Positions 1-6,864 of a stretch of 43,790 bases of DNA are shown piece after piece. Source of the stretch: a virus; IMG/VR virus record IMGVR_UViG_3300033153_009841, positions 1 to 43,790 of that record; one strand, 5' to 3'. The notes under the pieces were generated by a model. The model was given only the letters and a program-made list of their open reading frames with translations. It ran no database searches and had not been told where the DNA came from. Position numbers and translations under genes: made by a program. Position 1 is the stretch's first letter, and each line of letters begins with the position of its first letter.

Positions 1-58
1 CAACCCCTGGCGGAGCCTGCGGGGGGGGCTCGGCAAAGGACCCCGCCCCCCGGGGGGG

Positions 59-256
59 CTACCGGCAGAGTGGTCCATCGGTGAAATACCGCACCACGAC
101 CGTCAGCACCCCGGCCACCAGCCCCAGGCACGCCACCGCCGCCGGATACGCTTGGATCCACTCCTCGCCGGCCACCAGCCCCAGCACGGAAATGAGGGTC
201 GTGGCCATCCCCAGCCGGATCGTCTTGCTCTTCCACCACGGCTTCGGGTTATTCAT
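59..256 (-). CDS. Holin-like small membrane protein
   Basis: A 65-residue protein with two hydrophobic segments (about residues 15-30 and 37-56), a basic N-terminus (WWKSKTIR) and a short polar tail. Size, two-helix topology and position as the last gene before the terminase genes (if the contig is circular) fit a phage holin or holin-like lysis protein. Its start overlaps the stop of the upstream gene by 4 nt, so the two are probably translationally coupled. No family signature is decisive; another small phage membrane protein is possible. Function is inferred from topology and context. Confidence 0.6.
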   Translation of the reverse strand: MNNPKPWWKSKTIRLGMATTLISVLGLVAGEEWIQAYPAAVACLGLVAGVLTVVVRYFTDGPLCR

Positions 257-615
257 TGCGTGGTTTCCCTTTCTGTTTTCGGGAGACGCGGGACGTCAAT
301 CAGTCGGCCCTTCGCATCGTAATGTCGGACCTCATACTCCAGATCCACGGGGGAACTCGACGCAGGTTGTGGCACCGCCGGCCGAATCGCGTCCTTCAGG
401 AGCCAGCCGCCGCCGAGCAGCCCCGCCGTTATCACCGCCAGGCCCCGCCACCCGATGCCGTTGTGCTGGACGCTCAAGTTCACGTCCTCGTCCTCCGGGA
501 TATCGACGGCCTTGTGTGCCAGTTTCGCGGCCAACCGGTCGCGCCACCGCTGGCCGCGCTGGAATTCCCCGTACAGGGAATCCTTATCCGGCAAGATGTC
601 CTTCAAGTTCGGCAT
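253..615 (-). CDS. Single-pass membrane protein, lysis-region
   Basis: A 120-residue protein. The ATG at 615 is preceded by AGAGGAAG at good spacing, so it is preferred over longer in-frame starts. The N-terminal half is charged and probably cytoplasmic. One hydrophobic segment lies near residues 58-72 (LAVITAGLLGGGWLL), followed by a proline-rich stretch and a short charged C-terminal domain. It overlaps the upstream gene by 32 nt and the downstream holin-like gene by 4 nt. The arrangement of a membrane-anchored protein next to a holin-like one suggests a lysis or envelope role (spanin-like or lysis regulator), but no family is recognised. Confidence 0.6.
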   Translation of the reverse strand: MPNLKDILPDKDSLYGEFQRGQRWRDRLAAKLAHKAVDIPEDEDVNLSVQHNGIGWRGLAVITAGLLGGGWLLKDAIRPAVPQPASSSPVDLEYEVRHYDAKGRLIDVPRLPKTERETTQ

Positions 616-769
616 CGGCTTCCTCTTGGGATCGCAGCGATTCGGCCACAAACTCTTCGCCGGCCCTCGCCACATCGAGCCCCTGCAGCACGGCTACCCG
701 ACGCAGCTCTGCGTGCGTCGGATTGTCGCCTGCTTCGAGTCGATCGATGAGGTCCTGGGTCCGCGACAC
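584..769 (-). CDS. Small acidic hypothetical protein
   Basis: A 61-residue, helix-rich acidic protein (start MSRTQDLIDRLEAG) with no membrane segment and no recognised domain. Its end overlaps the downstream membrane-protein gene and it follows the 780-1019 gene closely, so it is one cistron of the same minus-strand operon. The overlap arrangement is the main support that it is real. Confidence 0.5.
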   Translation of the reverse strand: MSRTQDLIDRLEAGDNPTHAELRRVAVLQGLDVARAGEEFVAESLRSQEEADAELEGHLAG

Positions 770-779
770 GGCTGTCTCG

Positions 780-1019
780 TTACTTGGTTTCGATCCCCAG
801 CAGACGGTCGGCGATGATCTGTCGCCTGGAGGCGGCCGCCTCGTAATTCTTGCCGGCGATCTCGACCGTCAGTGCCTGGCCGCGGGCCACGATTGCATTG
901 AAGTTCACGTCGGCCGGCGTGTCGTTGGTCAACTGGTGTTGCGCCTGTCGTGTGTCGTCCGAGTTTTCGGCCGCGCCGAAACCTTGGCTGTGTTGGGGCG
1001 TCTGGTCTTGTTGTGGCAT
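780..1019 (-). CDS. Small Gln/Asn-rich hypothetical protein
   Basis: A 79-residue protein starting MPQQDQTPQ. This start has an AGAGGAG site about 8 nt upstream, whereas the longer in-frame version begins in low-plausibility Arg-rich sequence. The N-terminal 35 residues are polar and disordered-looking (Gln, Asn, Asp, Thr). The C-terminal part is helical (FNAIVARGQALTVEIAGKN). It lies between the protease gene and the small acidic gene. Function is unknown. Confidence 0.55.
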   Translation of the reverse strand: MPQQDQTPQHSQGFGAAENSDDTRQAQHQLTNDTPADVNFNAIVARGQALTVEIAGKNYEAAASRRQIIADRLLGIETK

Positions 1020-1062
1020 CTCGATAGCTCCTCTGCTGGACTGCGCTGAAAAGTGGAAGTGG

Positions 1063-2139
1063 TTATTTGCGCGGCACGACGTCCCAATACGCGGGCACGG
1101 GCACCGGTTCACGCGTCGTCGACGCATCCTTGCCGTCCCGTCCGTGCTTGCCCGGCGGTCCAGGCGGGCCGGGCGGCCCTCGAGGTCCTGCCGGTCCTGC
1201 CGGTCCTGCCGGCCCCTGCCGGCCCGTGCACACCTCGACCTGCTCGCGTAGCGTCTGCACCTCGCGTTCCAGGTCCGCCAGCCGCTTTAGTATCGCGGCA
1301 TTGGCCGGGGCCACGGGCGGCAAGACCGTCGCCGCGGGCGGCGCCTGTGGTTTCTCGGGCATGACCACCACCTGCCGAGGTTTCGGGAGAATGATACCGG
1401 GCCGATTCGGATACGGCGGCAGCACCGCCCGCAGAATTCGACGCAACCGGGGCAGGCAGCAGCCGTACGTCGAGCGTCCGGTGGTCGCGGAAATGACCCC
1501 CACCACGCCGCCGCGAACGCCGATCATGGGGCCGCCGGAATCACCTTCACGCGCGCCGGTCGAGACGGTCATCAGCTCGAACGCCGAGCCGTCGCGATCC
1601 GGCGCCGCGAAGCCGGCCAACTGCCCGGCCGCGTGCCGGTATCGCCCGCTGCCGAAACCCGCAATCCAGATCTGCTGGCCGCGCGTGGGCGTTGCATCCG
1701 ACAGCGGCAGAGGTCTTATCCCGGGGTCCGCGATCTTCAGCAGCGCCACGTCCCAGAGTTTGTCCGCGTGCACCAGCGTCGCGTTGTACTCCCGGCCGCC
1801 CGCCCATACGAACGCCCGCCCCCGACCGCCGGAGTCGCGGAAGGTGTGCCATGCAGTCAGGACATAGGCCACGCCGTCGCGCCGGTCCACGATTGTACCG
1901 CTGCCGAGGTCGGTTGTGCTCCCGTACTGGCAGCCAATTCGCACGATCGCAGGGTTTTGCGTTTGCACCGGGGCCGCTCGAACCGGCGCGATCAACTGCG
2001 GCCGCCAGCCCTGCGTCGGCACCGGGCACTGGCCCGTGGGGAAGCACTGGCCTCGGGCGATCGGCGGCAACAGCAGCAGCGACAGCACGACACAGATTGA
2101 TGAATGATGATTGATGATTGATGAACGGTCGAAGCTCAT
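1063..2139 (-). CDS. Secreted trypsin-like serine protease with collagen-like C-terminus
   Basis: A 358-residue protein. An N-terminal hydrophobic stretch (residues 15-27) ending near ARG-QC looks like a Sec signal peptide. The body is a chymotrypsin/trypsin-fold peptidase with His98 (TAWHTF), Asp130 (WDVALL) and Ser201 (GDSGGPM), a complete triad. A Pro-rich linker, a short coiled coil (about 281-303) and about nine Gly-X-Y triplets (307-336) follow, which suggests a trimeric stalk. The start ATG at 2139 has GAGGAG at ideal spacing and overlaps the upstream HTH gene stop (ATGA). Residues 7-14 of the signal peptide are encoded by a dispersed GATTGAT heptamer repeat. It sits just upstream of the holin-like gene; no lysozyme or amidase was found in the window, so a lysis or surface-processing role is possible. 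Confidence 0.85.
   Translation of the reverse strand: MSFDRSSIINHHSSICVVLSLLLLPPIARGQCFPTGQCPVPTQGWRPQLIAPVRAAPVQTQNPAIVRIGCQYGSTTDLGSGTIVDRRDGVAYVLTAWHTFRDSGGRGRAFVWAGGREYNATLVHADKLWDVALLKIADPGIRPLPLSDATPTRGQQIWIAGFGSGRYRHAAGQLAGFAAPDRDGSAFELMTVSTGAREGDSGGPMIGVRGGVVGVISATTGRSTYGCCLPRLRRILRAVLPPYPNRPGIILPKPRQVVVMPEKPQAPPAATVLPPVAPANAAILKRLADLEREVQTLREQVEVCTGRQGPAGPAGPAGPRGPPGPPGPPGKHGRDGKDASTTREPVPVPAYWDVVPRK
2095..2127. repeat. GATTGAT heptamer repeat, copy 1
   Basis: About 4.5 tandem copies of ATTGATG/AATGATG. It lies inside the 5' end of the protease gene, just after its start codon, where on the minus strand it encodes the Ile-Asn-His-His-Ser-Ser string of the signal peptide. It is one of eight copies in the window. 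Confidence 0.85.
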
Positions 2140-2654
2140 CGGCTCTCCTCGTCGGTGTCGATCTCGCGCAGTTCGCTTTCGGTCGGCTCGACCAGGTCCA
2201 ACTCGTCCGGAGCGTCCGGGGGATCGACCTCCCGCAGCAGCTCGGTCGTTTTCTGGCGGCGCACCATTTCGTACCGGGCCAGGTCCTCGTCTTTCAGCGC
2301 CATCGTGAGCGGTTCGGTCGGGTCCGGCGTGCCCGGTCGCCGGCGGGCCGCGTGCAGCAGCCCCCGAAGCCGGCACGCGCGACAGGGGAGCATCACCAGC
2401 CCACCGCACTCGCCACAGCGCCCTTCCTCCGTCGACTCCACTCGGTCCCCTGGTTGCAGCCGGGCCTCGACGCACCGTGCCGAATAATCCATCGGCCGCC
2501 GCCCGCTGGCCATGGCCCCGACAGTGCTGCGCGAGACCCGGGTACGACGAGCGATCTCCCGGTTACTGAGCGTCTTGGTCCGCAGTAGGCCGGCCGCCTC
2601 GCGTTCTCGGGCGGGGTCAATCAAGAGGCTGCCTCCGTCCCCACGGTAGGCCAT
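2136..2654 (-). CDS. HTH regulator with zinc ribbon
   Basis: A 172-residue protein. Near residues 28-50 it has a clear helix-turn-helix (SNREIARRTRVSRSTVGAMA). A four-cysteine ribbon follows (CGECGG near 80 and CRACRL near 91). The C-terminal third is acidic and helical. The fold suggests a DNA-binding regulator of phage transcription; the target is unknown. It is the first gene after a 190-nt gap with a possible promoter and operator (2797-2815) and it overlaps the protease gene start by 4 nt, so it may control the protease/holin lysis block. The start is supported only by a weak AGGAA-type site. It could instead be a late-gene activator. Confidence 0.65.
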   Translation of the reverse strand: MAYRGDGGSLLIDPAREREAAGLLRTKTLSNREIARRTRVSRSTVGAMASGRRPMDYSARCVEARLQPGDRVESTEEGRCGECGGLVMLPCRACRLRGLLHAARRRPGTPDPTEPLTMALKDEDLARYEMVRRQKTTELLREVDPPDAPDELDLVEPTESELREIDTDEESR

Positions 2655-2796
2655 CTGCCGGCCGATTCCTAGATCGCTAAGCCTCGCATCTTATCCGGCT
2701 TAACAAACCGAGCAGATAACAGGGCCGGCCGGCGGCCGTGGTGCGGTGGCCGTGGGTGCCGATCTGGGCCGCCGACCGACTCGGCTTTTTACCAAC

Positions 2797-2815
2797 TATC
2801 GCTGTGATAATTGTA
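2797..2815 (-). promoter_or_regulatory. Possible promoter and dyad operator upstream of the HTH gene
   Basis: On the minus strand a TACAAT -10-like hexamer (2810-2815) abuts an imperfect dyad TATCGC-T-GTGATA (2797-2809). A convincing -35 is not visible. The local base composition is AT-rich compared with surroundings, and the block lies about 150 nt before the regulator start, so autoregulation is possible. This is pattern recognition only. Confidence 0.3.
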
Positions 2816-2847
2816 CCGCACCGGAGAAGGGGCCGGAAACCCCAGTC

Positions 2848-3024
2848 TTAGGCCACGGACTCGGCGGCTGCCAGCACGAACTCGAGGTGGCAGCGGTTGC
2901 AGAACGCGCAGCCCTCGTCCGCACCGCCGACGTCATACCCATTTAGCGTTTCGACGTTGCCGCAATGCGGACACCTGATCCTTTCGTCCATCCACGATTC
3001 ATCGGGCTGCGCGTCTTCAATCAT
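2848..3024 (-). CDS. Small zinc-ribbon protein
   Basis: A 58-residue ORF. It begins MIEDAQPDESW and contains CPHC (residues 18-21) and CNRC (42-45), a typical two-knuckle zinc ribbon, then a short hydrophobic tail. Its ATG is preceded by AAGGGAACGAG, the same leader that precedes the upstream gene at 3391, so both share an initiation context. It may be a small transcription- or nucleic-acid-binding accessory of the phage. Function is unknown. Confidence 0.6.
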   Translation of the reverse strand: MIEDAQPDESWMDERIRCPHCGNVETLNGYDVGGADEGCAFCNRCHLEFVLAAAESVA

Positions 3025-3054
3025 CTCGTTCCCTTTCGGATGCCTCGAGGAGGC

Positions 3055-3186
3055 TCATGCCAATCGCAGGGCGAGGATGCGAACCGCGTCGCGGCACACC
3101 GCCCTGATTGCCAGTGGCCCTTCCCCGCCGAGCGTCCCATCACGTTCCGCCAAACTCGTCCACCAGCTTCGCTTACCACCGCCCAT
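3055..3186 (-). CDS. Possible small basic protein
   Basis: A 43-residue frame starting MGGGKRSWWTSL, overlapping the end of the 3173-3391 gene by 14 nt and ending 30 nt before the zinc-ribbon start. The C-terminal helix is Ala/Arg-rich (RAVCRDAVRILALRLA). Operon position is the only real support; it may be non-coding. Confidence 0.35.
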   Translation of the reverse strand: MGGGKRSWWTSLAERDGTLGGEGPLAIRAVCRDAVRILALRLA

Positions 3187-3391
3187 GCGGGACCTCACCG
3201 CCTTCCTCGTCGCTGATCGATCGCACCTTCTGGCTGACCACCACCGCATCGTACTCGGTGAAGCTCAGCTCCGGATTCGACGCGAAGCGTCCCAGCAGCC
3301 GCAACAGCATCGGCCGCTGCGGGAGCGCGAAGTGGAACACGTACCGCTCCGATCCCTTCGCCAGGGCCACCAGGTGCGTGTCTTCAGTCAC
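3173..3391 (-). CDS. Small conserved-looking hypothetical protein
   Basis: A 72-residue protein with an inferred GTG start at 3391. The GTG is preceded by GAAGGGAACGAG, matching the leader of the gene at 3024, and an ATG start would need to lie inside the upstream repeat. The composition is typical of a folded protein (LVALAKGSERYVFHF, then ELSFTEYDAVVVSQK). The frame is open upstream into the hexamer array until a TGA near 3500. No family is recognised. Confidence 0.6.
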   Translation of the reverse strand: MTEDTHLVALAKGSERYVFHFALPQRPMLLRLLGRFASNPELSFTEYDAVVVSQKVRSISDEEGGEVPHGRW

Positions 3392-3436
3392 CTCGTTCCC
3401 TTCCGGCCGCCTCCGGCACCCATTGTCAAAGTCACA

Positions 3437-4083
3437 AGCCAAGTCGTTGTCATCGTCGCAGCCATCGCCATCGCCAAGGCCAGTGCCACCAGCTCAGTCA
3501 ACGCCACCGCCATCGCCAACGCCATTGCCAAGGCCAAGAGCTAAGTCATCGTCACCGCCAGAGCCATTGCCATCGCCAAAGCCATCAGCTCAGTCATCGC
3601 CAGAGCCATTGCCATCGCCAAAGCCATCAGCTCAGTCATCGCCAGAGCCACCGCCATCGCCACCGCCATTGCCACTAGCTAAGTCATGGTCAGCGCCATA
3701 GCCAAGGCCAAAGCCACCGCCAGGGCAATGGCCATTGCCAAAGATAGGAGCTAAGTCATCGTCACTGCCACCGCCAAGGCCAATGCCAAGGCCAGCGCCA
3801 TCAGCTAGGTCACAGCCATTGCCACGGCCAATGCCACGGCCAATGCCACAGCCACCAGCTAGGTCATGGCCACTGCCAATGCCAAAGCCATGGCCAGAGC
3901 CATCAGCTAAGTCATCGTCAACGCCACAGCCACCGCCATCGCCATTGCCATCAGCTAAGTCATCGTCAACGCCATCGCCACCGCCATTGCCACAGCCAAC
4001 GCCAAAGCCAAAGCCAAAGCCACGAGCTAAGTCATCGCCAAGGCCACGGCCATAGTCAAGGCCACAGCCATCGCCATCGAGCT
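3437..4083. repeat. Phased hexanucleotide array (GCCNNN) with spaced boundary motif
   Basis: About 640 bp built from GCCATC, GCCATT, GCCACC, GCCAAG/A and similar hexamers on the plus strand. They are interrupted by an AGCT(A/C/G)(A/G)GTCA boundary motif starting near 3491, 3539, 3587, 3629, 3677, 3749, 3803, 3857, 3905, 3953 and 4025, with a related AGCC-AGTC form at 3437. Spacings are 54, 48, 48, 42, 48, 72, 54, 54, 48, 48 and 72 nt, all multiples of six. 3557-3598 and 3599-3640 are an exact 42-bp tandem duplication. On the minus strand one frame reads G-x-G-x...DDDLA with TGA stops and another reads x-A-x-A...MT with TAG stops. Neither is a normal gene, although the G-x-G-x frame runs into the 3173-3391 gene. 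Confidence 0.85.
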
Positions 4084-4089
4084 ATGCAG

Positions 4090-4740
4090 CTACGCTTCCG
4101 TAAGCTCGACAACCCGGCCCCGGCCAAAACCCATCTTGCGCGAGGCCCCCAGGCCGATCTCCTCGACTGCGTAAGCAAACAGCCGCTTCAAATCGTCCAC
4201 CTTCGCCGTCGGCTCGACGGCCGCCGTGCCAGTCGCCGTAAACGGCGACCCTTCCCCGAGGTAGCCCCCAATGAACTCGTTCTCCTGCCAACTCCGCTTA
4301 GTGGAACCGTCCAGCTTGACGAACCTGGCGTATACACCGTCGCCGTCAGTCCGGTCCGTGCGGAAGTCCGACAGCTGCACCAGGGCCCGAAACGAATCCT
4401 TCTCGTATTTGCCGCGGATGGCCTTCGGGGTCCGGCCGACCGTCTCCACGAGGCACCCGGCAAGCTGGTGCCGAGGAATGATGATCGGGCTGGTCTGATC
4501 CTTATCGTCCACGCGATACCACTGCCGCTTGGAGCTTTCGATCATCGCGTCGTAAGCATCCAACGTGATACCTTCCTTTTGACACTGCCCTTTCAGCGCC
4601 GCGAGCTTCTTGTGCTCGATCTTCAAGCGGTTCACGCCTGAGTGCAGGTCAATAGAGATCACCCGGTCGCACTCCGGCCAATACGGGTGGGCAATGTAGT
4701 TTTCAAACTCGAATACACACCTAAGAACTTTTCGGGCCAT
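4090..4740 (-). CDS. RAMP-like protein (Cas7/Cas6-like glycine-rich loop)
   Basis: A 216-residue protein with its start at 4740 (MARKVLRC), preceded by AAAGGAAA and directly following the upstream zinc-ribbon stop. Near residues 88-97 is IPRHQLAGCL, resembling the 'IPGSSLKG' element of RAMP-superfamily CRISPR proteins. The C-terminus ends in GLGASRKMGFGRGRV (196-210), the glycine-rich loop typical of RAMPs. No cas neighbours and no repeat-spacer array are present, so this is not a CRISPR locus. A stand-alone RNA- or ssDNA-binding ferredoxin-like protein used in phage replication or anti-defence is possible. The family assignment rests on motif shape, not on a search; GC is visibly lower than in neighbouring genes. 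Confidence 0.5.
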   Translation of the reverse strand: MARKVLRCVFEFENYIAHPYWPECDRVISIDLHSGVNRLKIEHKKLAALKGQCQKEGITLDAYDAMIESSKRQWYRVDDKDQTSPIIIPRHQLAGCLVETVGRTPKAIRGKYEKDSFRALVQLSDFRTDRTDGDGVYARFVKLDGSTKRSWQENEFIGGYLGEGSPFTATGTAAVEPTAKVDDLKRLFAYAVEEIGLGASRKMGFGRGRVVELTEA

Positions 4741-4741
4741 C

Positions 4742-4942
4742 TCACATTTCCTTTCGTGGTTCAATTAACGTTCCGTTTCCGTCGCCTCGTTCCCTCTCCG
4801 CCGCCTCCGGCCGCATGAATTCCGGGCTGCCACACTTCGGACAAGAGGCCTCTATCCATTCGCGCTCGGTACCGCAACGGGTGCAGGTCCGCCGCAGTTC
4901 CGGATCGTCCGCGGCTGGCGGCTTGTAGGTCTTGCGTGCCAT
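4742..4942 (-). CDS. Zinc-ribbon protein
   Basis: A 66-residue protein with CTRC (about residues 20-23) and CPKC (34-37), a compact zinc ribbon, followed by an acidic/basic tail. The start has AAGGGG upstream, and the stop lies 1 nt before the RAMP-like gene start, so the two are coupled. Such ribbons often accompany nucleic-acid-binding partners; here the obvious partner is the RAMP-like protein, but that is inference. Confidence 0.65.
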   Translation of the reverse strand: MARKTYKPPAADDPELRRTCTRCGTEREWIEASCPKCGSPEFMRPEAAERERGDGNGTLIEPRKEM

Positions 4943-4945
4943 TGC

Positions 4946-5206
4946 CTAGTACCCCTTCGGTCGCTCCAGCTCGACCACCAGCAGGTCGATCAGCCGCGTC
5001 ACTCGAACCGCCAATTCCTCGGGTGCCATCCCGGCCTCCAGCGTCGCCCGCAGCCCCTCGATCAACCCCTCGCCCAGCACCGGCTGCTGGCTGGTGTCGG
5101 GTATATCGCTATCATCCCTCTGCCGTGCCTCGCCGCGGGCCGAGGGCCGGTGGGCCCGAATCAATCCGCGTGCATCCTCGAGGTCGCGCAGCCGAGTGTC
5201 GCTCAT
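4946..5206 (-). CDS. Small helical hypothetical protein
   Basis: An 86-residue protein with no cysteine motif and no membrane segment. The C-terminal half is helical (APEELAVRVTRLIDLLVVELE). The ATG at 5206 is preceded by GGAGATAGA and overlaps the acetyltransferase stop (ATGA). Function is unknown. Confidence 0.6.
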   Translation of the reverse strand: MSDTRLRDLEDARGLIRAHRPSARGEARQRDDSDIPDTSQQPVLGEGLIEGLRATLEAGMAPEELAVRVTRLIDLLVVELERPKGY

Positions 5207-5670
5207 TCTATCTCCAAGCTGAGGACGTACGCGTCCTCGGACGTCTCGACGTAGTAATCGCGCAGCACGCTCACCGCCCGGAAACCCTGCGTACGGAAAA
5301 ACAACTGGCCGCCCAGGTTGCGCTCTCGCACTTCGAGCACGATCCGACTGCGGCGCTGAGACGAGAGCTTGGCAACCAGCTTGGCCACCATCTGGCTGCC
5401 TACGCCGCGCCGCCGATAGTCGGGCGCCACGCCGAAGTTGAGCACGTGGATTCGAGCGGCGTGTAGCTCATAGATCATAAACCCCACCACGCGGTTCTCG
5501 TGTTCGGCGACCATGCCGATGCAGTTGCGGTGTCGCAGGCACCGGACAAAGTCTCTCTCGGGCCAGGGGAACTCGAAGCTCTCGTCTTCGATGGCGAGCA
5601 CTTCGGGCATGTCGCGCCGGATCATCCAGCGGATGTGAATGCGGACTGCCTGTTTCTGGTCGCTATCCAT
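5203..5670 (-). CDS. RimI-like GNAT N-acetyltransferase
   Basis: A 155-residue single-domain GNAT protein. Motif A/acetyl-CoA-binding loop is RRRGVGSQMV (about residues 86-95), preceded by the beta-4 strand HVLNFGVAP and followed by the QLFFRTQGF motif B segment near 124. The length matches the RimI family, which acetylates N-termini of proteins such as ribosomal S18. In a phage the substrate is unknown and could be host or phage protein, or a small molecule. The start ATG has GGTGGAGCC upstream. It is the third of five tightly packed early genes. Confidence 0.85.
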   Translation of the reverse strand: MDSDQKQAVRIHIRWMIRRDMPEVLAIEDESFEFPWPERDFVRCLRHRNCIGMVAEHENRVVGFMIYELHAARIHVLNFGVAPDYRRRGVGSQMVAKLVAKLSSQRRSRIVLEVRERNLGGQLFFRTQGFRAVSVLRDYYVETSEDAYVLSLEIE

Positions 5671-5685
5671 GCCGGCTCCACCAGC

Positions 5686-6435
5686 TCACGGGGTCCCGTA
5701 GAAGGCCGGGCACTCGAGCGCCCCACCCAGCCGCTCGCCGATCGACTGCTGGGCCCGCTGGATCGCGGTGTCCAGATCCCCGGGCGCCGGCCGAACGCGA
5801 AACGTCTTCGAGTTTGTGTCGATCTCGATCAGCAGCCGCACTGGCCAGGGCTCGCGCTCGCCGAACTCCCGATAAACCGGTATGTGGACCGTGAGTTCGT
5901 CCGGCAGCTCATCTGTGCCGCTGCACTCGGCCTCGATCTCCAGCCCCAGCGACTCCTGGCCTTTGCCGAGGTTGCTTGCGGCCCGCGTGCTATCCGCCCA
6001 GTTCAGTTTCCGAAAGAGGTTTACGGTCTCCGCCGGCACGTCCAAGCTGAACCGCAGGAAGTGCAGCAGTTCGCGCTGCGAAAACGCCGGAAGCTGCCCT
6101 CCCGCGGAATCCCGCAGGCGATCCAGCGCCGTCACCTGCTCGCTGAGAGTCAGCTCGAACGTAATCCGGTCGCGACGATCGCTATCCTCGACGATCAACA
6201 CGACTTCCGTCGCGCTGTACCAAACCACGGGCGTGGTGGCCCCCTCGACGCAGTCGATCAGGTCGGCCAGCGAATAGACACAGTGCGCCCGGTTGGCTGG
6301 AGGTATGTCGAACGGAACTACCTTGCCGTCGACGTCGAACCGCTCGATTCGCCCGTCCGCGGTCGGGCCTAGCCGGCGGACACCCCGGGCCTTTTGGGCG
6401 GTATCTTGGATTAGGGCCAGTGCTTCTTTCAACAT
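5686..6435 (-). CDS. DUF2303 (YfdQ)-like phage protein
   Basis: A 249-residue soluble protein whose architecture resembles the DUF2303/YfdQ phage family. It has an N-terminal region with repeated beta strands (VVWYSATEVVLIVEDSD), then RITFELTLSEQ, a helical region with FLRFSL and FRKLNWADST, and a C-terminal beta segment (ELTVHIPVYREF). Family members are found in early regions of many phages but have no settled biochemical role. The ATG at 6435 has GGAGATGCG upstream. Assignment is from overall resemblance, so moderate. Confidence 0.55.
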   Translation of the reverse strand: MLKEALALIQDTAQKARGVRRLGPTADGRIERFDVDGKVVPFDIPPANRAHCVYSLADLIDCVEGATTPVVWYSATEVVLIVEDSDRRDRITFELTLSEQVTALDRLRDSAGGQLPAFSQRELLHFLRFSLDVPAETVNLFRKLNWADSTRAASNLGKGQESLGLEIEAECSGTDELPDELTVHIPVYREFGEREPWPVRLLIEIDTNSKTFRVRPAPGDLDTAIQRAQQSIGERLGGALECPAFYGTP

Positions 6436-6481
6436 GATCGCATCTCCAAAAACTATCGGATTGAAAAGTCACAACGCTACG

Positions 6482-6820
6482 TCACTCGTCGGCGCCGTCC
6501 ATCAGCGTCGACTGTTCCGGGTTGTCGGGGGCATGTGGAGCAAACGACAACTGCCCCTGCCGGTGCATGACCACCGGCTTGGCCGAAGTCGAGTACACCG
6601 GCAGCTTCACTCCCACCTCGAAATGCACATTGGCGTGGGTCACGCCATCGGGCTCCACGACCGGGTCGAGCACCGTAGTAAGCACCACCCTGCGCTTTTT
6701 GCCGTCCATTCCGCGGTCCATGCAATCACGGACCGTGGCCTGGAGCGCCTTGCGGAAGGCGGCCTCGGCCTTGCCGTAATCAAAATCCTTGAGGTGTTCT
6801 AGGTCCAGTTCTACTGGCAT
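6482..6820 (-). CDS. Early-region hypothetical protein
   Basis: A 112-residue protein starting MPVELDLEHLK with AAAGGAG upstream. The N-terminal half is helical (AEAAFRKALQATVRDCMD) and the C-terminal half is beta-rich (KRRVVLTTVLDPVVEPDG, then VHFEVGVKLPVY). It stands directly upstream of the DUF2303-like gene, and the two may act together. No recognised family. Confidence 0.65.
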   Translation of the reverse strand: MPVELDLEHLKDFDYGKAEAAFRKALQATVRDCMDRGMDGKKRRVVLTTVLDPVVEPDGVTHANVHFEVGVKLPVYSTSAKPVVMHRQGQLSFAPHAPDNPEQSTLMDGADE

Positions 6821-6864
6821 CGCTAGCTCCTTTGTTGGTTGAGGGTTCGCGGCCGGCGACAAGT

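Noticed and set aside
3108-4055. Pro/Ser-rich plus-strand frames over the hexamer array
   Set aside because: They are a by-product of GCC-based hexamers; no ribosome site or start context, and neighbouring genes are on the minus strand.
3437-4083. Possible CRISPR array or repeat protein in the hexamer tract
   Set aside because: No spacer of unique sequence separates the motifs; and both protein-like minus frames contain stops. Treated as a low-complexity array.
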